From assembly GCF_003947415.1 (NCBI RefSeq), contig NZ_QHKL01000001.1, positions 1,426,001 through 1,490,000 of the forward strand: a stretch of DNA of 64,000 bases, given 5' to 3'. Every line of letters starts with the position of its first letter. Position 1 is the first letter of the stretch. Of the stretch, positions 40,670 through 49,051 are shown in pieces. Both the position numbers and the translations under genes were made by a program. The notes below the pieces were generated by a model, which was not told the DNA's origin, made no database searches, and saw only the letters and a program-made list of their open reading frames with translations. The DNA is from Amycolatopsis sp. WAC 01376. Lineage in GTDB: Bacteria > Actinomycetota > Actinomycetes > Mycobacteriales > Pseudonocardiaceae.

Positions 40670-40987
40670 ATGGAAACCAACCAGTCGAGCTGGCGAGTCA
40701 ATGCGTCGTGCCGCGACACCGATCCGGACGGCTTGTTCGTCCGGGGGGCGGAACAGAACCGGGCCAAGGCGGTCTGCCTCGGTTGCCCGGTCAGGACGGA
40801 ATGCCTCGCCGAGGCGCTCGATGGCCGGATCAACTTCGGCATCTGGGGAGGTATGACCGAACGGGAACGGCGGGCGCTGCTGCGGCGGCGGCCGGACGTG
40901 ACCAGCTGGGCAGACCTGCTTGAAGCGGCAAAGCGCAGTTTCACCGGGATCGACGAAGAGGAAGACGTACGCGTCCGAGTCTCGTGA
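40670..40987 (+). CDS. whiB4: WhiB-family iron-sulfur regulator (WhiB4-like)
   Basis: 105 aa. Four cluster-binding cysteines C14, C36, C39, C45 (CLGCPVRTEC) and the G-I-W-G-G turn at residues 57-61 followed by a basic C-terminal DNA-binding tail. Position next to ponA2 and two ArsA-like ATPases matches Mtb whiB4 (Rv3681c), a redox sensor of oxidative stress. A uORF and hairpin precede it; a hairpin follows. Confidence 0.9.
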   Translation: METNQSSWRVNASCRDTDPDGLFVRGAEQNRAKAVCLGCPVRTECLAEALDGRINFGIWGGMTERERRALLRRRPDVTSWADLLEAAKRSFTGIDEEEDVRVRVS

Positions 40988-40993
40988 TCATGA

Positions 40994-41048
40994 TTCCGTG
41001 AAGGACCTCTTCCCTGAGTCCAAGGTAGGGAAGGGGTCCTTCACGGAA
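40994..41048. terminator. Long hairpin, family C, between whiB4 and ArsA-like gene
   Basis: Arms 40994-41015 and 41027-41048 (TTCCGTGAAGGACC at the left end) pair over 22 bases with one G-T wobble; loop 11 bases. It fills the gap between the convergent genes. Confidence 0.75.
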
Positions 41049-41050
41049 AC

Positions 41051-42181
41051 TCAGGACTGGGTGGCGAGGCGAACGCCGATGTCGCGCAGGCCTTCGAGAT
41101 CGTGCACGTCACTGGGGAGCGCGGGCACCCGCACCAGCGGGACCTCGGGATGCGCCCGCGTGAACCTGGCGAGCAGCCGCGTCTCTCGATCGGCCAGCGC
41201 GACACGGTCCGCGTGCAGGCGAAGGACGGCTTCGGCCAGCGGCGCGCCGGCCTCGCCTTTCGCCAGTTGCTCGGCGGCGGCGACGGCCTCGGGGCCGGAC
41301 AACGGCGCGAGCACCGGATGCGTCCGGTTCGCGACCAGCCCGGCCAGCGGCATGCTCTCTTCCGAGAGCCGCTCCACGAAGTAGGACGCCTCGCGCAGCG
41401 CGTCCGGCTCCGGCGCGGCCACCACCAGGAACGACGTCCCGCCGGACCGCAGCAGTTCGGAGGTCTTGCGCGCGCGTTCGCGGAAGCCGCCGAACATGCT
41501 GTCGAAGGCCTGCATGAACGCCGAAGCGTCGGTCAGGAGCTGGCCGCCGATGATCGTCGAGACGGCCTTCGCGAACATCGAGAACCCGGCGTTGACGACC
41601 TTGCGCAGGCCCCAGCCGCCGGCCTTCGCCGGCCCGGTGAGCAGCCGGATCATCCGGCCGTCGAGCGCGCTGGAAAGCCGGGTCGGCGCGTCGAGGAAGT
41701 CCAGCGCGGACCGGCTCGGCGGCGTGTCGACGATGATCAGATCCCATTCGTCGGTGGCCGCGAGCTGCCCCAGTTTCTCCATCGCCATGTACTCCTGCGT
41801 ACCGGAGAAAGACGTGGAAATGGTCTGGTAGAAGGGGTTCTGCAGCAGCTGCTCGGCGCGTTCCGGGCCGGCGTGCACGCGCACCATGTCGTCGAAGGTG
41901 CGGCGCATGTCGAGCATCATCGCCCAGAGTTCGCCCTTGGGCTCGAAGCCCTCGACCTGCACCTGCTTCGGGTGATTGCCCAGTTCGCGCAGGCCGAGCG
42001 CCTGCGCCAGCCGCCGGGCCGGGTCGATGGTGAGCACCACCGTCTGCCGCCCGCGTTCGGCCGCGCGCAACGCCAGCGCCGCCGCGGTCGTCGTCTTGCC
42101 GACCCCGCCGGATCCGCAGCACACGATGACCCGGCTCTCCGGATCGTCGATGAGCTTGTCGATCTCCAGGACGTCCGACAT
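41051..42181 (-). CDS. ArsA-like anion-transporter-type ATPase, second subunit
   Basis: 376 aa. Deviant Walker [12 protein letters not shown] near residues 23-33 (GKT with signature Gly-rich loop), TIDPAR near 50, and IIVDTPPS near 148, the Walker B of the ArsA/Get3 family. In Mtb the pair Rv3679-Rv3680 forms a complex. Role in redox or envelope stress is inferred from whiB4 next door. Starts on the last base of the previous stop (TGATG). Confidence 0.87.
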   Translation of the reverse strand: MSDVLEIDKLIDDPESRVIVCCGSGGVGKTTTAAALALRAAERGRQTVVLTIDPARRLAQALGLRELGNHPKQVQVEGFEPKGELWAMMLDMRRTFDDMVRVHAGPERAEQLLQNPFYQTISTSFSGTQEYMAMEKLGQLAATDEWDLIIVDTPPSRSALDFLDAPTRLSSALDGRMIRLLTGPAKAGGWGLRKVVNAGFSMFAKAVSTIIGGQLLTDASAFMQAFDSMFGGFRERARKTSELLRSGGTSFLVVAAPEPDALREASYFVERLSEESMPLAGLVANRTHPVLAPLSGPEAVAAAEQLAKGEAGAPLAEAVLRLHADRVALADRETRLLARFTRAHPEVPLVRVPALPSDVHDLEGLRDIGVRLATQS

Positions 42182-43185
42182 CAGCGCACCCCCTGCTCGG
42201 TCAGCGCCTCGGCGAGGTCGTAGAGCGCGGCGACGTCGACCCCGTCGGTCAGGTCCGGCAGTTCGAGGCCCGGCAGATCGGCTTCGGCCAGTTGCTCGCG
42301 GGCGCGTTGTTCGGCCGCGACCCGCACGGCGTGCTCGACGGTCTCCTCGACCAGCGCGTCGAGGGTGCTGTCGGGCAGGTTCAACCCGGCCGACGCGAGC
42401 CCGGCGCGGACGCGCGAGGCGTCGACGCGGCCGTCCGCGGCGGCGGTCACCGAACGGGCGGGCAGCCGCGGCGGGCGGACCCGGTTCACCAGCACCGCGC
42501 CGGGGCGCAGATCCGCGCCGTCGAGTTCGGCGACCGCTTCGACGGTCTCTCGAACGGGCATCTCTTCCAGCAGCGTCACCAGGTGGATGGCCGTCTCGCC
42601 GGAATGCAGCAGCCGGACGACGCCGTCGGCCTGGCCGCGGATCGGGCCGGTCTTGGCGAGGTCGGTCAGCGCCTTGGTGACGTCGAGGAACTTCACGACC
42701 CGGCCGGTGGGCGGCGAGTCGACGACGACGGCGTCGTAGGTGTGGCGGCCGTCCGATTCGGTGCGGCCGACGCATTCCTTGATCTTCCCGGTGAGCAGGA
42801 CGTCACGCAGACCCGGCGCGAGCGTGGTCGCGAACTCGATCGCGCCCATCCGCCGCAGCGTCCGCCCGGCGAAGCCGAGGTTGTAGAACATCTCGAAGTA
42901 CTCGAGGAGCGCGGCCTCGACGTCGATGTGCAGGGCGCGCAGCTCCCCGCCGCCGGGGACGGCCGCGATGCGCTGCTCGGCGTACGGCAGCGGCTCGGTG
43001 TCGAAGAGCTGGGCGATGCCCTGGCGGCCTTCGACCTCGATCAGCAGCACGCGGCGCCCGCCCTTGGCGAGGGCGAGGCCCAGCGAGGCGGCGAGCGTCG
43101 TCTTGCCCGTCCCGCCCTTACCGGTGACGAAATGCAGCCTGGCTCTCGCGAGTTCGTCGGTCCAGCCGGCAAGGGATGTGCTCAC
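42181..43185 (-). CDS. ArsA-like anion-transporter-type ATPase, first subunit
   Basis: 334 aa if started at GTG 43185, which has GGGTGGGA upstream; a GTG at 43194 is a possible alternative. Walker [10 protein letters not shown] near residues 22-30, VEGRQG near 51, and [18 protein letters not shown] near 150. It is the partner of the downstream ATPase and precedes it in one operon, as in Mtb Rv3679. Confidence 0.86.
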   Translation of the reverse strand: MSTSLAGWTDELARARLHFVTGKGGTGKTTLAASLGLALAKGGRRVLLIEVEGRQGIAQLFDTEPLPYAEQRIAAVPGGGELRALHIDVEAALLEYFEMFYNLGFAGRTLRRMGAIEFATTLAPGLRDVLLTGKIKECVGRTESDGRHTYDAVVVDSPPTGRVVKFLDVTKALTDLAKTGPIRGQADGVVRLLHSGETAIHLVTLLEEMPVRETVEAVAELDGADLRPGAVLVNRVRPPRLPARSVTAAADGRVDASRVRAGLASAGLNLPDSTLDALVEETVEHAVRVAAEQRAREQLAEADLPGLELPDLTDGVDVAALYDLAEALTEQGVR

Positions 43186-43207
43186 CGGTCCCACCCTAAT
43201 TGAGCGA

Positions 43208-43456
43208 TCAGCTCGCCAGCATCATGACGCCGAGCGCAGCCGCGACCAGTCCGACGATGGCCCAGGTCAGGACCGCGGGCAGCACCGTGAGCATCACCAC
43301 ACCGAGCAGCAGGAGGACCACGAAGGCCACCGCGCCGGTGATCGCGACCGTCGCCGAGCTGTCCGTGCGGTCCCGTGCCTTCGCCATCAGGACCAGCACC
43401 AGCGGCAGCCCGGCCGCGGCGAGCAGGACGGTCGCGACCACGCGCCAGGTCTCCAC
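43208..43456 (-). CDS. Small membrane protein, unknown function
   Basis: 82 aa with three hydrophobic segments (about residues 5-25, 36-56 and 60-80). It starts on the ArsA-like operon strand, 22 bases upstream of it, so it could be its first gene. No named family. Confidence 0.6.
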   Translation of the reverse strand: METWRVVATVLLAAAGLPLVLVLMAKARDRTDSSATVAITGAVAFVVLLLLGVVMLTVLPAVLTWAIVGLVAAALGVMMLAS

Positions 43457-43479
43457 GGGCCCACCGTAGCGCCGTCATA

Positions 43480-43542
43480 CGCGTGATTGAGCGCGTAACT
43501 CGCGTGATCGAGGGCGTAACTCGCGTGATTGGGCGGGTCAGC
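43480..43542. repeat. Three tandem 21-bp repeats, family G
   Basis: Units at 43480-43500, 43501-43521 and 43522-43542 each begin CGCGTGAT; the first two differ at a few positions and the third is more diverged. The last unit includes the stop codon of the lipase gene. The CGCGTGATTG word links them to the array at 16812-16963. Confidence 0.65.
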
Positions 43543-44482
43543 TCCCGATGGGGGTGGCGGGAACGCAGGGGACCGGTTTCGCGTGCGCCGGGTCCAGCGC
43601 GTTGAGGACGTGCCCGGCGGCGTTGCGGTCGGCGGCGACGCCGGCGTGCTCGGCCAGGTCCAGCAGGCAGCCGTCCTGCAGGACGATGTTCTTCACGTTC
43701 GGGCCCTTGCCCATGCCGCTCGTGTACGGGACGACGGCCTCGTCGTAGCGGGTCATGATGTTCGTGTAGGTCACACCCGGCTGGAAGACGCCGTTGCCCG
43801 ACCGCAGGTTCGTGAGGAACTCCGAGCCGCGCAGGAACTGGCGGCAAGAGCCGCACAACGGGTCGAGGATGCCGTTGAAGCCGGTCGCGAGTCCCAGCGC
43901 GCCGGCGAGCGCGTACAGATGCGAGGCGCCGAACAGGGTCGTGCCCTCCCAAAGCGGCGTCAGGCTGACGTACTTGTCCACTTTGGACGCTCCGCCGAGG
44001 AACTTCACGTAATAGGAAGGCATCAGCGTTCCCTCGGAATGCCCGAGGAGGTCCACCTTGGACGCCCCGGTCGCGCCGAGCACCTTGTCGACGAACGCCG
44101 AAAGTTCCTTCGCGCTCTGCTCCATCGGCAGGAGTCCGCCGGGCTGGTAGATCGGCAGCGGTTTCCCGGGAACGCCGTAGGTCAAGGAGAAGACGCAGTA
44201 CCCCTTGTTCTTGAGCAGCGGGCTGAACGTCTGCCAGTTCACCGTCTGGTTGGCGCTGAGACCGTGGGTGAGCACCACCGGATTCGGATGGGCCTCGCTG
44301 GGACGGCAGTCGAAGTCGTTCGCGCCGGGTGGTGGGCCGCCAGGATTCGCCGCCTGCGCGGGCAGTGCCGCGGCGAGTGTCCACGGGACGGGGAGTTCCT
44401 CCTCCGCGATCGCCGGTGAAGCGCAGATCAGGGCAAGGGCCGCGGCCAGGAAAGTGGCGGCGAGGGACTTCGTCGTCCGCAT
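43538..44482 (-). CDS. Secreted lipase/esterase, triacylglycerol lipase type
   Basis: 314 aa with a Sec signal peptide (residues 1-26, cleavage AIA-EE). VVLTHGLSANQTVNWQTFSPLL near 68 is the oxyanion region and LLGHSEGTLMP near 145 the nucleophile elbow (Ser in GHSEG). Five or more Cys in the mature part would form disulfides, fitting a secreted enzyme like Streptomyces LipA. It is flanked by tandem repeats at its 3' end. Confidence 0.85.
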   Translation of the reverse strand: MRTTKSLAATFLAAALALICASPAIAEEELPVPWTLAAALPAQAANPGGPPPGANDFDCRPSEAHPNPVVLTHGLSANQTVNWQTFSPLLKNKGYCVFSLTYGVPGKPLPIYQPGGLLPMEQSAKELSAFVDKVLGATGASKVDLLGHSEGTLMPSYYVKFLGGASKVDKYVSLTPLWEGTTLFGASHLYALAGALGLATGFNGILDPLCGSCRQFLRGSEFLTNLRSGNGVFQPGVTYTNIMTRYDEAVVPYTSGMGKGPNVKNIVLQDGCLLDLAEHAGVAADRNAAGHVLNALDPAHAKPVPCVPATPIGS

Positions 44483-44611
44483 GTCGGCGTCCTATCTACT
44501 CCCGAGTAGGTGTGAAGTGAACCACATCGACGGGAAATCGGCGAACCGGTCGCGAGAGGGTTTTCCGCATGTGTGTCGGGCGCCCTTGCCGGTTTGGCTA
44601 CGCTCCCGGGC

Positions 44612-44773
44612 ATGAGCGCCACCAAGTGGGAGTACGCGACCGTCCCCCTGTTGATCCACGCCACCAAGCAGATCCTCGACCAGTGGGGCGAGGACGGCTG
44701 GGAGCTCGTCACCGTGCTCCCGAACCCGACCGGCGAACAGCACGTCGCCTACCTCAAACGAGCCAAGAACTGA
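44612..44773 (+). CDS. DUF4177-like small protein
   Basis: 53 aa (KWEYATVPLLIHATKQILDQWGEDGWELVTVL...). The WEY... and GEDGWELVTV pattern is that of DUF4177. Start at ATG 44612 rather than the upstream ATG 44573, which lacks similarity. It is 12 bases before the RidA gene, as in Mtb Rv3678A-Rv3678c. Function unknown. Confidence 0.7.
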   Translation: MSATKWEYATVPLLIHATKQILDQWGEDGWELVTVLPNPTGEQHVAYLKRAKN

Positions 44774-44785
44774 GGGATTGAAGCC

Positions 44786-45241
44786 ATGACCTGGAGCGAT
44801 CGACTCGCCGAGCTCGGTATCGAACTGCCGGCCGTCGCCGCGCCGCTGGCGGCCTACGTGCCCGCCGTCCGCACCGGTTCGCACGTCTACACGGCCGGGC
44901 AGCTGCCCTTCGTCAAGGGCGAGCTCGAAGCGACCGGCAAGGTCGGCGCCGAGGTCAGTCCCGAAGAGGCGAAGCAGTACGCGCGGACGTCGATCCTGAA
45001 CGCCCTCGCCGCGGTCGACTCGGTCGCCGGGATCGACAACGTGGTCCGGGTGGTCAAGGTCGTCGGGTTCGTGGCGTCCGCGGAGGGCTTCACCGGCCAG
45101 CCCGCGGTGATCAACGGGGCGTCCGAGCTGCTCGGCGAGGTCTTCGGCGAGGCGGGCATCCACGCCCGGTCGGCCGTCGGCGTCGCCGAGCTGCCGATCG
45201 GGGCGCCGGTCGAGATCGAACTGATCGTGGAGGTGAAGTGA
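44786..45241 (+). CDS. RidA family protein (reactive enamine/imine deaminase)
   Basis: 151 aa, YjgF/RidA fold. VYTAGQLPFVKGE near residues 31-43 and a C-terminal VAELPIGAPVEIELIVEVK carry the family pattern. Hydrolyses 2-aminoacrylate-type enamines from PLP enzymes. The stop overlaps the next ATG by one base. Homologous position to Rv3678c. Confidence 0.88.
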   Translation: MTWSDRLAELGIELPAVAAPLAAYVPAVRTGSHVYTAGQLPFVKGELEATGKVGAEVSPEEAKQYARTSILNALAAVDSVAGIDNVVRVVKVVGFVASAEGFTGQPAVINGASELLGEVFGEAGIHARSAVGVAELPIGAPVEIELIVEVK

Positions 45242-45870
45242 TGGACCCGGACATCGAGAAGTCCTCGCACGAGCTCCTGCTCCGGCTGGCCGGACGGCTG
45301 CCGGACCAGCTCCTGTGGCGGTTCCGTGACTGGCTGGGCGAAGGCGCGATGGGGACGCTCGCGCGAACCCTGCCGAGGTCTTTGCTTAAGCACAGGATCG
45401 ACCTCGATCAAACCGAATATCGCCTGCTAGTCGCCGGGCTCATTCCTCACGGGGCCGACTGGCATCAGGTGAGTTCCACCCTGGGGGTAGACGACGTCAC
45501 CGAGACCAGGTACACATTCACGCAGAGTGCGCCCGAATGGGTGAACTCCGTCGACTCTGTGTCCGTATTGATCCACGCGACGTTGCGGGGACGGCCGGAT
45601 GTGGGTGAAGTGCGGCAAAGCTGGCGACACCTCGGTGTGGTCGGCGAGGGTGGGGCGAAACGAGTCCTCCTGGTCACGGCGCTGAACGGGCTGCCGAGGC
45701 TGACCGGTGAACTGCAGCGCGTCCTGCGCGTGCTGGGTGACGAGGAGCCCGGCGTCGAGGTTCTGCCGCCGAGCATCGACCTCACCGGCTATCACCGCAC
45801 CGCGCTCGCCAACTCCGAGCTCGTCTGTGTGGGTGCGGTGGACACCGGAAGTCGGCTGGTCGCCGCTTAA
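45241..45870 (+). CDS. Conserved protein of unknown function
   Basis: 209 aa. Soluble with mixed alpha/beta features (DQTEYRLLVAGLIPHGADWHQVSSTLGV..., KRVLLVTALNGLPRLTGELQRVL). The ATG at 45241 shares a base with the RidA stop and has GGAGG upstream. No recognised family; it is followed by another unknown gene 38 bases on. Confidence 0.6.
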   Translation: MDPDIEKSSHELLLRLAGRLPDQLLWRFRDWLGEGAMGTLARTLPRSLLKHRIDLDQTEYRLLVAGLIPHGADWHQVSSTLGVDDVTETRYTFTQSAPEWVNSVDSVSVLIHATLRGRPDVGEVRQSWRHLGVVGEGGAKRVLLVTALNGLPRLTGELQRVLRVLGDEEPGVEVLPPSIDLTGYHRTALANSELVCVGAVDTGSRLVAA

Positions 45871-45908
45871 CGCTCGCTCCACCAGGCGAGCCGGGAGGGA
45901 GCAGAGCA

Positions 45909-47048
45909 ATGGTGGAGGTCCACGACGGCCCGCCCATGGACGGGTTCTCGGTGCCCCTGCGCCTGCACAACCTGTTACTGGCCTTGGCGGGTCGTATCGA
46001 CGACAGTGCTTTGACCGAAGCGCGTGAGCTGATCGCGCGTGCGCACATCGACGAAGCGGTGGAGCTCACCACCGGCACCCTGATCGCGGGGAAGATCCCG
46101 GTGAGCTCGTCCGAACAACGCGAACTCGCCCTCGTCCTCGAGATGAGCCGGTCCGACGCCACCTTGGCGAACGACCTGCTGGTCGTCGAGGAGGACGAGC
46201 CGGTGCTCACCCACCGGTTCACCGGCGAGAACCAGCCCGAATTCGGCCTCGCCGAGGCGCTCGACCGCACCCTCCAGGTGCTGCCGGACGTCCGGTCGGT
46301 GCACGCGGTGTGGCGGAACACGCCCGCCGGCAGCGTGCCCGGTGCGTTGCCGCAGCGGGTCGTCCTGGTCGAGATCGGCCCGGATGGCAACCCGCCCGCG
46401 GTCGCGTTCCGCGTGGACACCGCGCTTCGCCGCGCGGGCATCCGTTCGGTCGTCGAGGTCGCGGGACCCGGCGTCGCACGGTCCGCGTACCACCAGGCCG
46501 CTTCGTCGGCCGCGAGTCCTGTCTGGGTCACCGGGAGTACCCATTCCAGTGACTTTCGGTCCGAGCCGGTGACTCCGCCGCCCGCTCCCGCCCCGGCTCC
46601 CGAGCCGGTCAAGGAGCAGCCGAGCAGGCACGGGCTGCGGCCGGTCAGCAGCAGCACGCACGAACCGGTCGAGCCGATCGCGCCGGTGGTGCCGATCGTG
46701 CAGGCGCCCGCACCGGCGACGCCTGCTCCGGAGACGGCGCCGCCGCGCAAATCGCGGGCGGAGACCCGCGCCGAGCGCACGGCCGACCTGACCCCGGCCG
46801 AAGTGGCGCAGCTGCGCCAGGCGCTCAAGGAGGACCCGGAAAAGGGCCGCGAGATCGCCACGGGCAAGCCGAGCATGCACGAGGTCGTCGAGCTGCCCGC
46901 TCTCGACCTCGACGACCCCAGCCTGAGCGAGCGCGACCGCGCTCTCCTGCGCGAGCTGCACGCCGAGCTCGCCGAACGGGAGCGCGCCGAAGCGGCGAAG
47001 ATCCGGCTGAACGGCGCTTCGCGCAGCAGCGGCTCTAGCTGGTCCTGA
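45909..47048 (+). CDS. Protein with proline-rich linker, unknown function
   Basis: 379 aa. An N-terminal globular region (about 1-210) is followed by a Pro/Ala/Glu-rich disordered linker (about 215-285) and a charged C-terminal segment with KEDPEKGREIATGKPSMHE and helical repeats. No recognised family. It is in the same direction as the RidA and unknown gene but ends at a family D repeat. Confidence 0.6.
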   Translation: MVEVHDGPPMDGFSVPLRLHNLLLALAGRIDDSALTEARELIARAHIDEAVELTTGTLIAGKIPVSSSEQRELALVLEMSRSDATLANDLLVVEEDEPVLTHRFTGENQPEFGLAEALDRTLQVLPDVRSVHAVWRNTPAGSVPGALPQRVVLVEIGPDGNPPAVAFRVDTALRRAGIRSVVEVAGPGVARSAYHQAASSAASPVWVTGSTHSSDFRSEPVTPPPAPAPAPEPVKEQPSRHGLRPVSSSTHEPVEPIAPVVPIVQAPAPATPAPETAPPRKSRAETRAERTADLTPAEVAQLRQALKEDPEKGREIATGKPSMHEVVELPALDLDDPSLSERDRALLRELHAELAERERAEAAKIRLNGASRSSGSSWS

Positions 47049-47062
47049 CGAGCTCTGAGCAT

Positions 47063-47116
47063 TTCGTCCTCTGGATGCGGTGGTTGCACGCGCAACTACC
47101 GCATCCAGAGGACGAA
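47063..47116. repeat. Long hairpin, family D, copy 2
   Basis: 25-base arms 47063-47087 and 47092-47116 with one mismatch and loop ACGC; the sequence resembles the repeat at 24559-24620. It lies 14 bases after the previous gene and 22 bases before the NUDIX gene. Confidence 0.75.
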
Positions 47117-47137
47117 TTGCGATGTTAGGTTGCTGGT

Positions 47138-47950
47138 GTGGCTGAAGAACTGACATTCGACATCCCGGTGGGGGCCGGGGTGGGCACCCGGGCCAACGCC
47201 GACGGCGAGCCGGTGACGCCCAAGGACGCGGCGACCGTGATCCTCCTCCGCGACGGCGCCGACGGCGTCGAGGTCTTCCTGCAGCATCGGGTGAAGGGCA
47301 TGCCGTTCGCGGGCGGGATGACCGTCTTCCCCGGCGGTGGCGTGGATTCCCGCGATGTCGACACCTCGGTGAGCTGGGCGGGCCCGGAGCCCGCTTGGTG
47401 GGCGGGACGCTTCGGTTGCGACGAATCGCTGGCCCGCGCCCTCGTGTGCGCGGCCGTGCGGGAGACGTTCGAGGAGTCGGGCGTACTGCTCGCGAGCACC
47501 GGGGACACCGTCGTCACCGACACGACGCCCTACCACGACGCCCGCGAAAAGCTGGTCTCCCGAGAGCTCTCGCTCGCCGCGTTCCTCGAGGCGAACGGCC
47601 TGACGCTGCGCGCGGATCTCCTTCGCCCGTGGGCGAACTGGGTCACCCCGCCGCAGGAACCGCGCCGCTACGACACCTGCTTCTTCGTCGCCGTGCTGCC
47701 CGAGGGGCAAGACGCGGACAGCGCCACCTCCGAAGCCGTCAGCTCCGGCTGGCAGCGGCCCGAAGAGGCCATCGCCGACGCCAAGGAAGGGCGCCGCATG
47801 CTCATGCCTCCGACCTGGATCACCCTCGCGGAACTGGCCGAATTCGACTCGGCGGCCGCGGCTCAGGCCGTCGAACGCGAGATCTCGAAGATCATGCCGA
47901 CGCTGGTGCGCGACGGCGACAAGGTCCGCGTCATCCTGGACCCGGCGTGA
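47138..47950 (+). CDS. NUDIX-domain hydrolase
   Basis: 270 aa. NUDIX box in the form GGGVDSRDVD... with RETFEESGVLLAS near 109-121 (the conserved R-E-x-x-E-E-x-G core). N-terminal extension AGVGTRANADGE and a C-terminal region rich in charged residues. Pyrophosphatase of unknown substrate. Overlaps the MBL gene by 4 bases (GTGA). Confidence 0.82.
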   Translation: MAEELTFDIPVGAGVGTRANADGEPVTPKDAATVILLRDGADGVEVFLQHRVKGMPFAGGMTVFPGGGVDSRDVDTSVSWAGPEPAWWAGRFGCDESLARALVCAAVRETFEESGVLLASTGDTVVTDTTPYHDAREKLVSRELSLAAFLEANGLTLRADLLRPWANWVTPPQEPRRYDTCFFVAVLPEGQDADSATSEAVSSGWQRPEEAIADAKEGRRMLMPPTWITLAELAEFDSAAAAQAVEREISKIMPTLVRDGDKVRVILDPA

Positions 47951-48717
47951 GCGCCCCCGCGTACGGCGTGCTGCGCCAGGTCACGCCGACGGCTTCCGTG
48001 CTGCTGGAGCACAACCCGTCCTCGATGACGTTGGAGGGCACCAATTCCTGGGTGCTGCGCGGCTCCGGCGCGTCCGGTTCCGTGGTCGTCGACCCCGGCC
48101 ACGAGGACGTCGAGCACCTGACGCTGCTGGCGGAGACCGGCGCCGTCGAGCTGATCGTCCTGACCCACCACCACCCCGACCACGCCGAGGGTGCGCCCTG
48201 GTTCGCCGACCGCGTCGGCGCACCGGTGCGGGCCTTCGACGAGTCGCTCTGCGTCGGCGGGAAGTCCCTTGTGGACGGTGAAGTGATCGAGGCGGGCGGC
48301 GTCCGGCTGTCGGTGCTGCACACGCCAGGACACACCGGCGACTCGATCTGCCTGGTGTCCGACGGGCAGATCCTCACCGGTGACACCATCCTCGGCCGCG
48401 GCACCACCGTGCTGCACGACCTCGGCGACTACCTGCGCTCGCTGCGGAAACTCATCGAGCTGCCCGGCGGCACCATCGGCCTGCCGGGCCACGGCCCGGA
48501 ACTGCCCGATCTGGCCGCGACCGCGCGCGAATACCTGGCGCACCGGGAAGAACGGCTCGACCAGGTACGTTCGGCCTTGGAGACGCTCGGCGCCGACGCC
48601 ACACCGCGCCAAGTCGTCGAGGTCGTCTACGCCGATGTCGACAAGGCTCTGTGGGCGCCCGCGGAGTGGAGTGTGCAGGCACAGTTGGACTACCTGAGGT
48701 CGGAGGACGGCGAATGA
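47947..48717 (+). CDS. Metallo-beta-lactamase-fold hydrolase
   Basis: 256 aa. THHHPDHAEGA near residues 72-82 is the HxHxDH metal motif; HTPGHTGDSICL near 124 and LTGDTILG near 143 give the other ligands. Glyoxalase-II-like or RNase-like hydrolase of the LACTB2 type. Position matches Rv3677c. Overlaps the NUDIX and glutaredoxin-like genes, so it is one unit. Confidence 0.87.
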   Translation: MSAPAYGVLRQVTPTASVLLEHNPSSMTLEGTNSWVLRGSGASGSVVVDPGHEDVEHLTLLAETGAVELIVLTHHHPDHAEGAPWFADRVGAPVRAFDESLCVGGKSLVDGEVIEAGGVRLSVLHTPGHTGDSICLVSDGQILTGDTILGRGTTVLHDLGDYLRSLRKLIELPGGTIGLPGHGPELPDLAATAREYLAHREERLDQVRSALETLGADATPRQVVEVVYADVDKALWAPAEWSVQAQLDYLRSEDGE

Positions 48718-48965
48718 GTGACGTCGAGGTCGAGTTCTACTGGCGGCCCGGATGCGGGTTCTGCGCCGCGTTGGAGCGGCCGCTGTCGAAGAGCGGCTTC
48801 ACCGTGAAGCGGGTCAACATCTGGGAGGACCCGGACGCCGCCGCGCGGGTGCGTTCGGTGGCGAACGGGAACGAGGTCGTGCCGACGGTCTTCGTGGGCT
48901 CGAAGGCGATGGTGAACCCTTCATTCGGTGAGATCGAGGCCGCTGTGAAGGCTGCTTCCGCCTGA
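48714..48965 (+). CDS. Mycoredoxin/glutaredoxin-like protein
   Basis: 83 aa. Redox motif C14-G-F-C17 (RPGCGFCAAL) and VVPTVFVGSKAMVNPS near 59-74, the glutaredoxin cis-Pro region. In mycothiol-using actinobacteria such proteins reduce mixed disulfides. Its ATG overlaps the MBL stop (ATGA). Confidence 0.85.
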   Translation: MSDVEVEFYWRPGCGFCAALERPLSKSGFTVKRVNIWEDPDAAARVRSVANGNEVVPTVFVGSKAMVNPSFGEIEAAVKAASA

Positions 48966-48975
48966 GTCGCCAAAT

Positions 48976-49028
48976 GCTATGAACGGTCCGTTACTTGCAA
49001 ATTTTGCAAGTAACGGACCGTTCATAGC
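48976..49028. repeat. Long hairpin, family B, perfect copy
   Basis: Arms of 26 bases (48976-49001, 49003-49028) around one T, centre GCAAA-T-TTTGC; inner dyad GAACGGtCCGTT. It lies between convergent genes, 10 bases after the mycoredoxin stop. Confidence 0.85.
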
Positions 49029-49051
49029 GTTCGGCAGGGGATGAGCCGGTG

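Noticed and set aside
43480..43542. CRISPR-like tandem repeats
   Set aside because: Units are directly adjacent with no spacers, and there is no cas gene.
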